DNA of 64,000 bases, from positions 66,652-130,651 of the forward strand of contig DASVRI010000009.1 of the NCBI GenBank assembly GCA_036388675.1. Direction: 5' to 3'. Source of the DNA: DASVUS01 sp036388675 (lineage in GTDB: Bacteria; Armatimonadota; Abditibacteriia; Abditibacteriales; Abditibacteriaceae). This document shows, piece after piece, positions 43,919 through 53,031 of the stretch. Numbering within the stretch: position 1 is the first letter of the stretch; each line of letters starts with the position of its first letter. Below the pieces are notes generated by a model that was not told the DNA's origin, did not search any database, and saw only the letters and a program-made list of their open reading frames with translations. Both the position numbers and the translations under genes were made by a program.

Positions 43919-44788
43919 ATGCAAGACCCGCGAGAACAGGGGCCCAAGCCGCCGCAGGAAGAGAATAAACAGCCGGTTCCCGGACTTGAAGCGGACATGC
44001 AGATCAAGCCGGATTTTGGAGAAGAATCGTATCGTGGACACAACCGATTGCAAGGCAAAGCCGCCTTGATCACCGGAGCGGATTCGGGTATCGGGCGTGC
44101 CGTGGCTCTGGCGTTTGCGCGCGAAGGCGCCGACGTCATGGTTTCCTACTTAAACGAGCATGAAGATGCGCAGGAAACCGAGCGAGTCATTCGGGAAGCG
44201 GGCCGCAAAGCCGTGCTTGTGCCGGGCGACATCGGTGACGAGGCACACTGCCGTCAAATGGTCGAGCAAGCTGTGGCTGAGTTCGGGCATCTGGACATTC
44301 TCGTCAACAACGCCGCTTTTCAGATGTCGCGCCAAAGCATTGAAGAGATCTCTTCAGAAGAGTTTGACCGCACCATCAAGACGAACCTGTACGCGATGTT
44401 CTACTTGTGCAAGGCGGCGTTGCCGCACTTGCAGCCGGGCGCAGTCGTCATCAACACTTCGTCGATTCAAGCCTTCAATCCCAGCCCGGATCTGATTGCT
44501 TACGCTTCAACTAAGGCAGCCATTGCCAACTTCACCAAGGGCTTGTCCAAGATGGCCATGAAGCAGGGCGTGCGCGTGAATGCTGTGGCACCTGGCCCAG
44601 TTTGGACACCGCTCATTCCGGCCACCATGCCGGAGGAAAAGGTGCAGCAGTTTGGTCAGCAGACTTCCTTTGAACGCGCTGCGCAGCCGGCTGAACTGGC
44701 GCCCATCTACGTCTTCCTCGCTTCATCCGAGGCGAGCTATGTTACAGGAGAGACTTACAGTGCCACGGGAGGCTCATCTCCGTTGTAA
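43919..44788 (+). CDS. SDR-family oxidoreductase, YghA/GspS39-like
   Basis: About 289 residues of a short-chain dehydrogenase/reductase of the group often annotated as general stress protein 39 or YghA. A hydrophilic, proline-rich N-terminus (EQGPKPPQEENKQPVPG) precedes the Rossmann motif ALITGADSGIGRAVALAFAREGADV, then DILVNNAAFQ, the catalytic Ser in INTSSIQAF and YASTK (YxxxK), and the C-terminal VTGETYSATGG. Starts are uncertain: ATG 43919 has AGGAG very close, and an in-frame GTG at 43841 adds 26 residues without similarity. Likely substrates are small aldehydes or ketones; unproven. Confidence 0.87.
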   Translation: MQDPREQGPKPPQEENKQPVPGLEADMQIKPDFGEESYRGHNRLQGKAALITGADSGIGRAVALAFAREGADVMVSYLNEHEDAQETERVIREAGRKAVLVPGDIGDEAHCRQMVEQAVAEFGHLDILVNNAAFQMSRQSIEEISSEEFDRTIKTNLYAMFYLCKAALPHLQPGAVVINTSSIQAFNPSPDLIAYASTKAAIANFTKGLSKMAMKQGVRVNAVAPGPVWTPLIPATMPEEKVQQFGQQTSFERAAQPAELAPIYVFLASSEASYVTGETYSATGGSSPL

Positions 44789-45110
44789 AACGCTACAGAG
44801 TTCGGGAGCAGCGACCCTGAAGTGTTTGTGTGACGCCGTTTTTGGTAATCACGGCTCCACATAGTTGCTCCTGAGTACTCGAAAGCTCCTTCTCCACGCC
44901 TTCTCCGCATGGCTAAGAGTTCTCACTTCAGGACTTACGCAGCAGACTTGCAATGGTGCGTAGGGGCGCGGTTTTCGCGCCCAGGGCGAAGCCGCATTGG
45001 GCGAGCCGACCTTGCCCCTACGCACACGTTTTGCGTAAGCCTTAACTTCTTAAAGGCTGCATAGCCTTGTTCTGTGCAGCGGCTCTGTCGAGCACCATAT
45101 TTTTGCGGCT
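44789..45110. repeat. Intergenic stretch with fold-back element family B, copy 1
   Basis: The family B element occupies 44930-45043. Its ends read AGGACTTACGC (left) and, inverted, AAGGCTTACGC (right), and the core contains GTAGGGGCGCGG with its inverted partner. GAGTACTC is at 44873. Nothing else is recognised in the stretch. Confidence 0.75.
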
Positions 45111-47627
45111 TTAAGAGGAGTATCTTCCCGCGAGGTTGGCGACAACAGCCACCAACTCAGCGGGTTCGACCGGCTTGGGCAGGTGAATCTGAAAGCCGGA
45201 GCGCAGCACGCGCATTCGGTCTTCCACTCTGGCGTAGGCGGTTAAAGCGGCAGCCGGAGTTGCGCCACCCTGTTCAGGCGGCAGAGCACGAACCTTGCTG
45301 ATAAGAGAGTAGCCGTCCTCTTCCGGCATGCCGAGATCGCTGATGAGTATGTCAGGCTGGTCGGCTTGCAACGCGTCAAGGGCTGCGGCGGCAGTGGCAA
45401 CAGTCGTTACGCGCGCCTCACATTTCTCCAGCACCGTCCTGACGAGACGCCGCGCATCTTCTTCGTCGTCCACCACCAGCACATGCAGACCTTTAAGTGC
45501 CGGTGGACAATCGAAACTGGCTCCTCTTTTACCCGTAATGTTCTCCGCAGTCGGATGCACGCGCGCAGCAGCTTTATCCGGAGAGACGTCAGTAGATCGC
45601 GTAGCAGTCAGAGGCAATTTAACGATGAAGGTCGCGCCTGTGCCTTCTCCCTGGCTCTGCGCTTCGACGGTGCCGCCGTGCATTTCCACAAAATGACGCA
45701 CAATGGCCAGGCCCAACCCCAGCCCTCCGTGCTTTCTCGTGCTGGTTGAATCGGCCTGGCGAAAGCGGTCAAAGATGTAGGGCAACACTTCAGGACGGAT
45801 GCCTTCGCCCGTGTCGGCTACAATAATTTCCACATGCGAGTCGATACGTTCTAGCCGCACCTGAACGCGACCGTCTTTGGGCGTAAACTTAATCGCATTG
45901 GACAGCAGGTTCCACACAACTTGCTGCAAGCGATTCAGGTCACCCGAGACAAGGCAGGTGCCTGAATCAAGAACGCGCTGCAAGCGAATACCTTTGGCGC
46001 GGGCTGCGGGCAACACTGCTTCCACCGCTGCTTCTACCACCTCTTCAAGCTCAATGGGGCGCACTTCCAAACGCAGTTTGCCGGTGATGATGCGAGAGAC
46101 ATCCAGAATGTCTTCAATCAGTTGAGCTTGCAATTGCGCATTGCGTTGAATAGCTTCAAGGGCTTGCGCTCGGTCTTCTTCGTTCAGCCGGGAGTCAGTC
46201 AGCATGCTCGACCAGCCGAGAATCGCGTTCAGTGGTGTGCGCAGTTCGTGTGACAGCGTGGCCAGAAACTCGTCTTTGGCACGATTGGCGGCTTCGGCGT
46301 TGTGACGGGCCTGCACCTGTTCGGTAATATCCATCCCGTGAGCAAAGATGCCCGCCACCGCTCCGTCTGTGTCGAAAATGGGCTGGTACATAAAGTTCAC
46401 GAAACGTTGTTCCAGCGAACTACCGGGCTCCCGTTGCAATTGGATAGGCAGTTCGCGGCCCGTAAACGTTTCACCCGTCTCATAGACGTTATCCAGCAGT
46501 TCAAAAAACCCCTGCCCTTCCACTTCGGGCAATGCCTCGCGCACGGTTTTGCCAATTACGTCCCGGTGACCGATCAGTTGCAAGTACTCGGGATTGGTCA
46601 ACTCGAAGACATGTTCCGGCCCCTGCAAGGTCGCGACGAAAGCCGGCGCTTTAGTGAAAAGATAAGCGAGTTTTGAGCGCTCCGCTTCAAGCTGTCCAAG
46701 CAGCTTTTCACGCTCGTGCTCCGCTCTTTTGCGCTCCGTAATATCGCTAAAAAGCACGGCAACTTTCCAGCTCTTTGGGGCACCGACGCTAAAAGCGTAA
46801 ACATCGAACCAGCGGTCGAGGACCTCGGCGCGATTTTCAAAGCGAACAGGCTGCCCCGAAGTGGCCACCTTGCCATAAATCTCAAACCAACTTTCTTCGT
46901 GGTTGGGCACCAGTTGGCGCATCGTCTTGCCCGCAGCATCCATCAGCCCGGTTTGCCGCTCAAACGCCGGATTGATTTCCAGAAAGAGGTAATCGACCGG
47001 CTTATCCTGCTCATCGAAGAGCATTTCGATCAGGCAAAACCCTTGATCTATCGAGTTGAACAGGGTGCGATAGCGCTCTTCACTCGTCCGGAGTCGTTCT
47101 GCCGTTTGCTTGAACTCGGTGATGTCGCGTGCAATCTTGGAAGCACCAATAATCTGCCCACCGGGGCCCCTGATCGGAGAAACCGTCAGCGAGATGTTGA
47201 TGAGTTTCCCATCCTTCCTGCGACGGATGGTTTCATAATGCTCGACCCGTTCTCCGGCCCTGATTTTCTGGATAATGCCAACTTCCTCGCCATGGCGATC
47301 AGGTGGAATCAGGATGAGAATAGGCTTTCCGATTGTTTCTTCCGCCGCGTAGCCGAAGATCCGCTCCGCGCCCTTGTTCCAACTGGTGATAATGCCATCC
47401 AGCGTTTTGCTCAGGACGGCATCATCCGCCGACTCAACGATTGCCGCGAGCCAAAAAGGAGTGACGTCCGAACTGAGCATGCCAAAAGCAGGCAGGTGCT
47501 CAGAGGAAGACGCCTGTGTAGGTAGCGCCTCGCCATGTTGCGCTACCCCTGGAGACGCGGTTACATCCATCGCAGGCGCAGTTAGCGGTGTTGATTGCGT
47601 TTCAGGTGAGGACATTTCCGAAGGCAT
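45111..47627 (-). CDS. Hybrid PAS histidine kinase with C-terminal receiver
   Basis: A soluble hybrid sensor kinase of about 838 residues. Three PAS domains follow each other: PAS 1 (about 55-165, ESADDAVLSKTLDGIITSWNKGAERIFGYAAEE), PAS 2 (about 170-290, FNSIDQGFCLIEMLF) and PAS 3 (about 300-430). Then HisKA with ATLSHELRTPLNAILGWSSML, the ATPase domain with N box NLLSNAIKF, G1 VADTGEGI and G2 GGLGLGLAI, and a receiver with VDDEEDA, phosphoacceptor ILISDLGMPEEDG and LPKPVEPAE. No membrane helices are seen, so the signal is cytoplasmic. ATG 47627 is chosen over a TTG 54 bases upstream. No partner regulator is adjacent. Confidence 0.9.
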   Translation of the reverse strand: MPSEMSSPETQSTPLTAPAMDVTASPGVAQHGEALPTQASSSEHLPAFGMLSSDVTPFWLAAIVESADDAVLSKTLDGIITSWNKGAERIFGYAAEETIGKPILILIPPDRHGEEVGIIQKIRAGERVEHYETIRRRKDGKLINISLTVSPIRGPGGQIIGASKIARDITEFKQTAERLRTSEERYRTLFNSIDQGFCLIEMLFDEQDKPVDYLFLEINPAFERQTGLMDAAGKTMRQLVPNHEESWFEIYGKVATSGQPVRFENRAEVLDRWFDVYAFSVGAPKSWKVAVLFSDITERKRAEHEREKLLGQLEAERSKLAYLFTKAPAFVATLQGPEHVFELTNPEYLQLIGHRDVIGKTVREALPEVEGQGFFELLDNVYETGETFTGRELPIQLQREPGSSLEQRFVNFMYQPIFDTDGAVAGIFAHGMDITEQVQARHNAEAANRAKDEFLATLSHELRTPLNAILGWSSMLTDSRLNEEDRAQALEAIQRNAQLQAQLIEDILDVSRIITGKLRLEVRPIELEEVVEAAVEAVLPAARAKGIRLQRVLDSGTCLVSGDLNRLQQVVWNLLSNAIKFTPKDGRVQVRLERIDSHVEIIVADTGEGIRPEVLPYIFDRFRQADSTSTRKHGGLGLGLAIVRHFVEMHGGTVEAQSQGEGTGATFIVKLPLTATRSTDVSPDKAAARVHPTAENITGKRGASFDCPPALKGLHVLVVDDEEDARRLVRTVLEKCEARVTTVATAAAALDALQADQPDILISDLGMPEEDGYSLISKVRALPPEQGGATPAAALTAYARVEDRMRVLRSGFQIHLPKPVEPAELVAVVANLAGRYSS

Positions 47628-48366
47628 AGATTGGTAAATATTGGAGACAAGAGCAAGACCAGACTGCGGCTGCCACTTCAAAGTCTGCGCAACCGCGTCA
47701 ACTTTTTAATTATTGACTGAGAGCCCATCGGCTGAGAGCTTACTCTAATTTAACAAATTATGGGTGCCACAACTTGCCTGTCTTGCAGTTTTCATGTGCA
47801 GCATGCGCCGCAACAATATCATGTAACCGCGTAACCAGACACTACATCTGGCGATGGCATGGCTGACCACTCCTATATTCCAGAGAAGTAGGCCTTTGTC
47901 GCCGAGGTCAATTGCCCAGTCGGAAATTGGTCGCTGTAGTTCTGCTAAGTGGCCCCGGCTGAGTGCCTACGCCCCTTGTAGCACACGTTCTATACTGAGA
48001 ACAGCTACCAGAGCCAGAACGATCATGCTTAAAACGCCTTTTCTACGCCGCCAGATGCTTGAAATCGTGCAAGAGCGTCTGTTACCCTGGGCACGCGGCC
48101 ACGCTGCTCCCAGTGCCGCAGCAAACAAACCAGGAGAGGACACACGCAAGCATTTATTGCTATTGCAGCCGCCGTTGCATCCTGAACACAACTATCAGCG
48201 GGGCTTCTTCGGCATTCCCGGTTCGTCCGGTAGTGCGAGGAGCACAAGCGAGTTTTGCATCGTCTCCCATTTCCATGCTCAGAAAAAGAGATGAGTACTC
48301 GGAGCGTGCATGCTCTGAGGTGTCCCATCCTCTGCCCGCCACAAGAAAATAGGAGCTTTCGAGATA
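47628..48366. other. 739-bp intergenic stretch
   Basis: Between the leftward hybrid kinase and the rightward GH5 gene. Open frames here have no recognisable similarity. It contains GAGTACTC at 48293, 66 bp before the GH5 start, and a short direct repeat CTGAGAGC near 47717 and 47732. No gene is supported. Confidence 0.45.
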
Positions 48367-49761
48367 ATGCAGTTAGTGAAATTACATTGTATGGTGCAGA
48401 GGCGCAGACAATCGCTTCGACTCGTCGCGATGCTTTTGCCTTGCTTAGGCCTGAATTGGTTTTCTATGCTCACCTCTCACGTTGCAGCCGCACCTCCGGG
48501 ATTTGTAACCCGTTCCGGCACCAAGTTTATGCTTGACGGAAAACCATTCTACGTCGGCGGAACGAGTACTCACTACCTGGGCTGGGGCACGCGCAAAGAG
48601 GTGGATGCCGTGCTGGAGGACGCCAGGAAGATGAACTTCAATGTCGTGCGTTCCATCCTGCACTCGGTTATCGGCGCGCCGGACGGCTCCAAACCGCACA
48701 TCTGGAACTTCGCCAGCACAAGCGATAGCTCCAACATGGGGATGCACGGTGTATACGTCTTGTATTGGAACCCGACCACCAATAGCTGGGCGTGGAACGA
48801 CAGCACCGTCAATGGCCTGGGACGCTGGGACTACGTCATTTACAAGGCCAAATCGCTGGGCCTCAAGCTCAACATCTCACTCATCGACTTCTGGCGCTGG
48901 GCCGGCGGGACTCAACAGATCAATGCGTGGTATGGCACACAATATCCTAATGCCGCGAACAACAATGCGCAAAACTATTACGACTTCTACACCGACGCAC
49001 GCATGAAGCAGTTATACAAAGATTGGGTGAACCATGTTCTCAATCGCGTCAACAGCATCACAGGTGTGCGCTACAAAGATGATCCGACGATCTTCGCCTG
49101 GGATTTGATGAACGAGCCGGAATTCGCCTGGGATCGCCTGGGCTATGGGCGTGACTGGCTCATGGAGATGTCAGCCTACGTCAAATCAATCGACCGCAAC
49201 CATCTGCTATCCGCCGGCAGCGAAAGCCGTATGAAACCGGATGGCACCAGAATAAATGGTTTCGACCCGGAAGCTGTGTTGTCTCTGCCCAACATCGACT
49301 TCGGCACGTGGCACACGTATCCGGCATATCATGACGAACTCGCGTCGCCCGCCGCTGTCGTAGACCTCATCAAGCAGCACGGGCAAATCGCGGCGCGCCA
49401 GAAAAAGCCGGTAATCATTCAAGAATTTGGCTACAGCTTTAAGAAACCGGATCGCGCCGCCGTGTACAAAAGCTGGACGGATGCGGTGTACAACAATTCC
49501 AATTCGGCGGGCTGGATTGTGTGGCGCATCGAAGGACGCGTGGTAACTCCTCCCACGCGTAACTTCCCCGAAGCGGAAAATGACCCACTGGGCGACTACC
49601 CGCCCGACAATGGCGAAAGCTTCAGCTTTTTCAATAACGACAGCGCCACATCACGAGTACTCGCTCAGGCAGCAGCGAAAATCACGGCGCGCAACAAACA
49701 GCAAGTGCTCAAGAAGCGCGCGACTCCAAGCACCAATAAAACCAAAGGCCCAAAGGCTTGA
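48367..49761 (+). CDS. Exported GH5 endo-beta-mannanase-like enzyme
   Basis: A 464-residue exported enzyme with a basic N-terminus and hydrophobic core (LVAMLLPCLGLNWFSML then SHVAAAPP). The single GH5 barrel is typical of the mannan endo-1,4-beta-mannosidase subgroup: FMLDGKPFYVGGTSTHYLGWG, FNVVRSI, the acid/base Glu in IFAWDLMNEPEF (about 258), and the nucleophile Glu in KPVIIQEFGYS (about 360). A loop rich in Asn and Trp (NNNAQNYYDFYTD) lies between. The tail (RATPSTNKTKGPKA) is low in complexity. It belongs functionally with the plant-polysaccharide enzymes; GAGTACTC occurs twice inside. Confidence 0.87.
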   Translation: MQLVKLHCMVQRRRQSLRLVAMLLPCLGLNWFSMLTSHVAAAPPGFVTRSGTKFMLDGKPFYVGGTSTHYLGWGTRKEVDAVLEDARKMNFNVVRSILHSVIGAPDGSKPHIWNFASTSDSSNMGMHGVYVLYWNPTTNSWAWNDSTVNGLGRWDYVIYKAKSLGLKLNISLIDFWRWAGGTQQINAWYGTQYPNAANNNAQNYYDFYTDARMKQLYKDWVNHVLNRVNSITGVRYKDDPTIFAWDLMNEPEFAWDRLGYGRDWLMEMSAYVKSIDRNHLLSAGSESRMKPDGTRINGFDPEAVLSLPNIDFGTWHTYPAYHDELASPAAVVDLIKQHGQIAARQKKPVIIQEFGYSFKKPDRAAVYKSWTDAVYNNSNSAGWIVWRIEGRVVTPPTRNFPEAENDPLGDYPPDNGESFSFFNNDSATSRVLAQAAAKITARNKQQVLKKRATPSTNKTKGPKA

Positions 49762-49811
49762 ATTCCAAATATCGAGTATTCAGCATGTGGCCTCTGCACA
49801 TTTCTTGATTA

Positions 49812-49946
49812 AATTAGGGCTTACGCAGCGGGCTTGCAAATGCAGGGCAATGTAGGGGCGTAGCACGCAACGCCCACAGCGCAACGCCCGGGGCGCGAAG
49901 ACCGCGCCCCTACGAACCATTGCGTGCTCGTGCATAAGTCCTAATT
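49812..49946. repeat. Fold-back element family B, copy 2
   Basis: A 135-bp element with inverted ends AATTAGGGCTTACGC (49812-49826) and, inverted, AATTAGGACTTATGC (49932-49946), i.e. two mismatches. The core pairs CGTAGGGGCGCGG-like arms. It fills the gap between the GH5 and GH116 genes and reaches the GH116 stop codon. Confidence 0.82.
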
Positions 49947-52551
49947 AAATCCAGTCTCTTGAGACCCTTTGGCCGGCTTGAACAACAACGTCCCAGTCGA
50001 ATTTGCTTTCCGTTGTGTCTCGCATGAGGCAAAGAGTTTGAATGGCAAGTTTTCCTTCGAGAACTTCAACTGTGAGTCCTTTCTCATCGAGTGTAATTGT
50101 GCCGTAGCCGCTTTGCGTACAGAAGAAGCTACGGAACGGCTTTGCTTCGGTCTTGGGGCCGAACCACAACGTCTTGTCCACAGCGGAGTAACGGAAACCG
50201 GAAAGCGCTTGCAGCAAAGCGTAGGAGGACATGGCGCGTGCGTAGTAGTTGCCGCATTCATATTCATTAAAAGGGTTGCGCACATGACCCTCGTAGCGGT
50301 TGCGCACAGCCTGAACAACAGCTACACCTTCATTCACGAAGCCTTCGGCGATAAGGTGCGAAGCCACCTGATATTCGATACCCGTCCACACCTCGTCGCT
50401 GTAAACAAACGGCAAGGTTGGTTTGCCGCCGCGCGGCCAGCTACAAAGTAAGAGTCCGGCCTCGTGTCCCATCGCGTATCCGGGCCGCTGTGTACAGGCA
50501 TGGTCGAACAGATCGTTCTTGAAGTTGTTCTCAAATATAGCGCCCAACATGCTGCGCACATGCTCGACATTGAGCGGTGTTTCCACGCCGTATATCGTTG
50601 CCATCCACGCGCCGATAACACCATCCGAAATGCAGCCCGCACCATATTGATATTTAGGGCCTTCTGCTTTCAAGAGGCGTAACATCTCACTGCTCGATGC
50701 GTTGACCTCGGCAACCTGTTGCACGAACGAAGTATCGCGCAAGCCTTCCCACGTAACGTCTTGCTGGTAGTACTCGCCGTTGAACAAAACCTTGTCCATA
50801 AACTGCGCGGCCCGTTCGGCCAACTCGGCATAAGGTTGGGCCTCCTCGAATTTACCAAGTGCGCGCGCCATTTCCGCCATCGCCGCCAATGCCCCGACAT
50901 AGATGCTGCCGCACATGCCATCCGGGCCCCAGAACTCAATATCGTAAGTATTGTGATGAGGCTCAAACAAACCTCCTGTTCGCTGCGGATCCCATCTCTC
51001 AATGCAATAATCAAGACTGCATTTGGCCAAAGGATAAAGTTGCTCCAGCCATTCCCGGTTTCCGCTGATGTGGTAGTCGCGATAAAGTTTTAAGATGCCG
51101 CCCAGTTGCCCATCGGCAGCCGGATGGTATCCATGACTTGCCGGGCCATCGGGCAATGCGGCGCGGAAGTTCACGTGTCCCTGCTCGTCCATCGAAAGCT
51201 GCAGTTCCGCCTCGCGCAGTGTGCGTTCCAGTTGAGGAAACAGGTGCGGCAGCGCCTGCGCGTAGTTCCAAACATGTGTGCAAGACCCGTGACAGCATCC
51301 ACCTCCGACAAAGCAACCTTCCCATCCCCACAGTGTGCCGTTTTCCTGGCGCAGCACCGTTAGCGACTTCAGGATGGCCAGATTAGATGCAATCGCGTCC
51401 AAAGCGCACGGTGGCAATGTTGAAGCAAACAGTGCGTCGGTAAATCGTTGAGTGCGCAAACGTAGCGACGAGTACTCATTGGCGACATACAGTGCGACTT
51501 CCTGCGCACTTTGCCACTTGCCCGCGTAGAAGGGACGCCAGGCCGGCGCACTCTGCGGGCCGCAATCGCAGCCGGAACCACAATCCCTCGATGGAATGGT
51601 ACTAGCTGCTTCAGCTTGTTCCCCGACCCGTTGATTTGAATTGGGAAAGTGCCAGGCGATAACAATGGGATAAGTCACGGCCTCGCCGGGAGCTACTGCC
51701 CCCTTGATAAGTAGAGAACCACCATTGTTACCTTCGATACGGGCTTCTTCAGTTCCATCGTTAGGGGTGAAGCGGCCTGTCTCGATTTCACGCCACAGCA
51801 CAGAGAGACTATCGAACCACCCACCGCGAAACCACATCGCCTTGATTTGCGGCTGTGCCCCGAGAGCGTACACGGCTGCACTACCGTAACTTTCATCGTG
51901 CACTCCCGCTGTGTTGAAGAGAAAAACGCCTCCACCCTGTACATTGTCTCGTGGCGGAATGACTGAATTGCGGGTGTTCTCCCACTTACCCCGAGGCACA
52001 GCCAAATGCGACAGATGGTAAGAAAACTCGAACTCCACCCGTTCCGTGGAACAGTTCGTGAATGTGTACTCCAATACGGCACATGGCAGTCCCGAATTCA
52101 CATCATCCAAAGGAATAAACGGGTTCCACCCTTCAATGCTCACACGCAGCGGCACACGCGAATCGGTCAGGGAAACGCAGCCAAACGGGTACTGGCTTTC
52201 GAACGAACAGTTCTCAAAGCGTGTCAAGCCTTCGTGACCGCCGTGTCTATAACCCTGGCCCTGCAACCCCTGGTCGTATATTTTCTCGACGGGCAACGGG
52301 CCTTCCAATAGCTTCGTCACTGGTTGCGCACCTTTGACATGGAGCAGTGCAAAAGCCGAGTCCTCGGTGGAATGCCCGTCTGGTGATGCTGTCGTATGCG
52401 GTTTGTTGCGAATAGAAAAGTCTTGCAGACCACCATACCCGTTCAGGCAAATGCAGCCGGCACCGATGCCACCCATCGGCATTGCAATTTGCAAAAGGTC
52501 AGCGCCTTCAAAATGGCGTGGCGTAGAGAAAGCCGCGGGCTGCTGTTTCAT
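49945..52551 (-). CDS. GH116 family glycosidase (glucosylceramidase-like)
   Basis: An 868-residue protein with the two-domain layout of GH116: an N-terminal beta-sandwich beginning IAMPMGGIGAGCICLNGYGGLQDFSIRNKP and a C-terminal (alpha/alpha)6 barrel with GSCTHVWNYAQALPHLFPQLERTLREAE. The likely nucleophile is the Glu in HNTYDIEFWGPDG (about 535) and the acid/base Asp in CISDGVIGAWMA (about 645). No signal peptide is seen. Bacterial relatives act as beta-glucosidases or beta-xylosidases. An odd cysteine cluster (DCGSGCDCG, about 327-335) replaces the usual linker loop. It is probably an intracellular oligosaccharide hydrolase. Confidence 0.86.
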   Translation of the reverse strand: MKQQPAAFSTPRHFEGADLLQIAMPMGGIGAGCICLNGYGGLQDFSIRNKPHTTASPDGHSTEDSAFALLHVKGAQPVTKLLEGPLPVEKIYDQGLQGQGYRHGGHEGLTRFENCSFESQYPFGCVSLTDSRVPLRVSIEGWNPFIPLDDVNSGLPCAVLEYTFTNCSTERVEFEFSYHLSHLAVPRGKWENTRNSVIPPRDNVQGGGVFLFNTAGVHDESYGSAAVYALGAQPQIKAMWFRGGWFDSLSVLWREIETGRFTPNDGTEEARIEGNNGGSLLIKGAVAPGEAVTYPIVIAWHFPNSNQRVGEQAEAASTIPSRDCGSGCDCGPQSAPAWRPFYAGKWQSAQEVALYVANEYSSLRLRTQRFTDALFASTLPPCALDAIASNLAILKSLTVLRQENGTLWGWEGCFVGGGCCHGSCTHVWNYAQALPHLFPQLERTLREAELQLSMDEQGHVNFRAALPDGPASHGYHPAADGQLGGILKLYRDYHISGNREWLEQLYPLAKCSLDYCIERWDPQRTGGLFEPHHNTYDIEFWGPDGMCGSIYVGALAAMAEMARALGKFEEAQPYAELAERAAQFMDKVLFNGEYYQQDVTWEGLRDTSFVQQVAEVNASSSEMLRLLKAEGPKYQYGAGCISDGVIGAWMATIYGVETPLNVEHVRSMLGAIFENNFKNDLFDHACTQRPGYAMGHEAGLLLCSWPRGGKPTLPFVYSDEVWTGIEYQVASHLIAEGFVNEGVAVVQAVRNRYEGHVRNPFNEYECGNYYARAMSSYALLQALSGFRYSAVDKTLWFGPKTEAKPFRSFFCTQSGYGTITLDEKGLTVEVLEGKLAIQTLCLMRDTTESKFDWDVVVQAGQRVSRDWI

Positions 52552-52596
52552 GGTGGAATCCTGAGTGTTGCTCTAAGAGGTTCGAGCCATAGTTCT

Positions 52597-52740
52597 GATA
52601 ATAGATCTCTTGCATAAGTGCGTTTCTACGCAACCACACCCGTGAGGAAGCGGGCTTGCTGAAGCGAATCAGTCCACTTCCTCACGGGTGTGGTTGCGAA
52701 AAACAGCCGTCGCCAAGACTTATGCAAGAGATCTATTATC
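52597..52740. repeat. Fold-back element family A, copy 2
   Basis: A 144-bp element with perfect 23-base terminal inverted repeats (52597-52619 and 52718-52740) containing AGATCTCTTGCATAAGT. An inner inverted pair (GCAACCACACCCGTGAGGAAG with its complement further right) makes a nearly complete hairpin. Compared with copy 1 the inner arms differ, but changes occur on both sides so pairing is kept. Confidence 0.88.
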
Positions 52741-52945
52741 TCCAGGTTCCAGCCACATCTGCAACCGATCAGGACGGCACGTTTAGACTTGCTGCCAGGG
52801 TCGCCCCGTCACCTGACCCTTGTCGCGCCACTCTGATCAGATTAACAGTGCGTCCAACTCTTCAACAGAAAGAAGTTCACTTCCCGTTAACTAACTGCTA
52901 CTGCATAGACGTATGTGGAATTCCACATATACACCTTTCTAAACA

Positions 52946-52980
52946 AAAGCCTCGACCACTTTCTCCGTGGTCGAGGCTTT
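52946..52980 (-). terminator. Intrinsic terminator of the pst-phoU operon
   Basis: A perfect 14-base stem (52946-52959 with 52967-52980) and seven-base loop, followed on the leftward strand by TTTTGTTT. It lies 52 bp after the phoU stop and ends the leftward pst operon. Confidence 0.88.
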
Positions 52981-53031
52981 ATCGTGTTTGTGTTGGAACG
53001 GTGCAATTTATCCACCGGACGACCATGGAAT

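Noticed and set aside
47854..48294. 146-codon frame before the GH5 gene
   Set aside because: No similarity recognised, no ribosome site, and composition unlike the surrounding genes; treated as non-coding.
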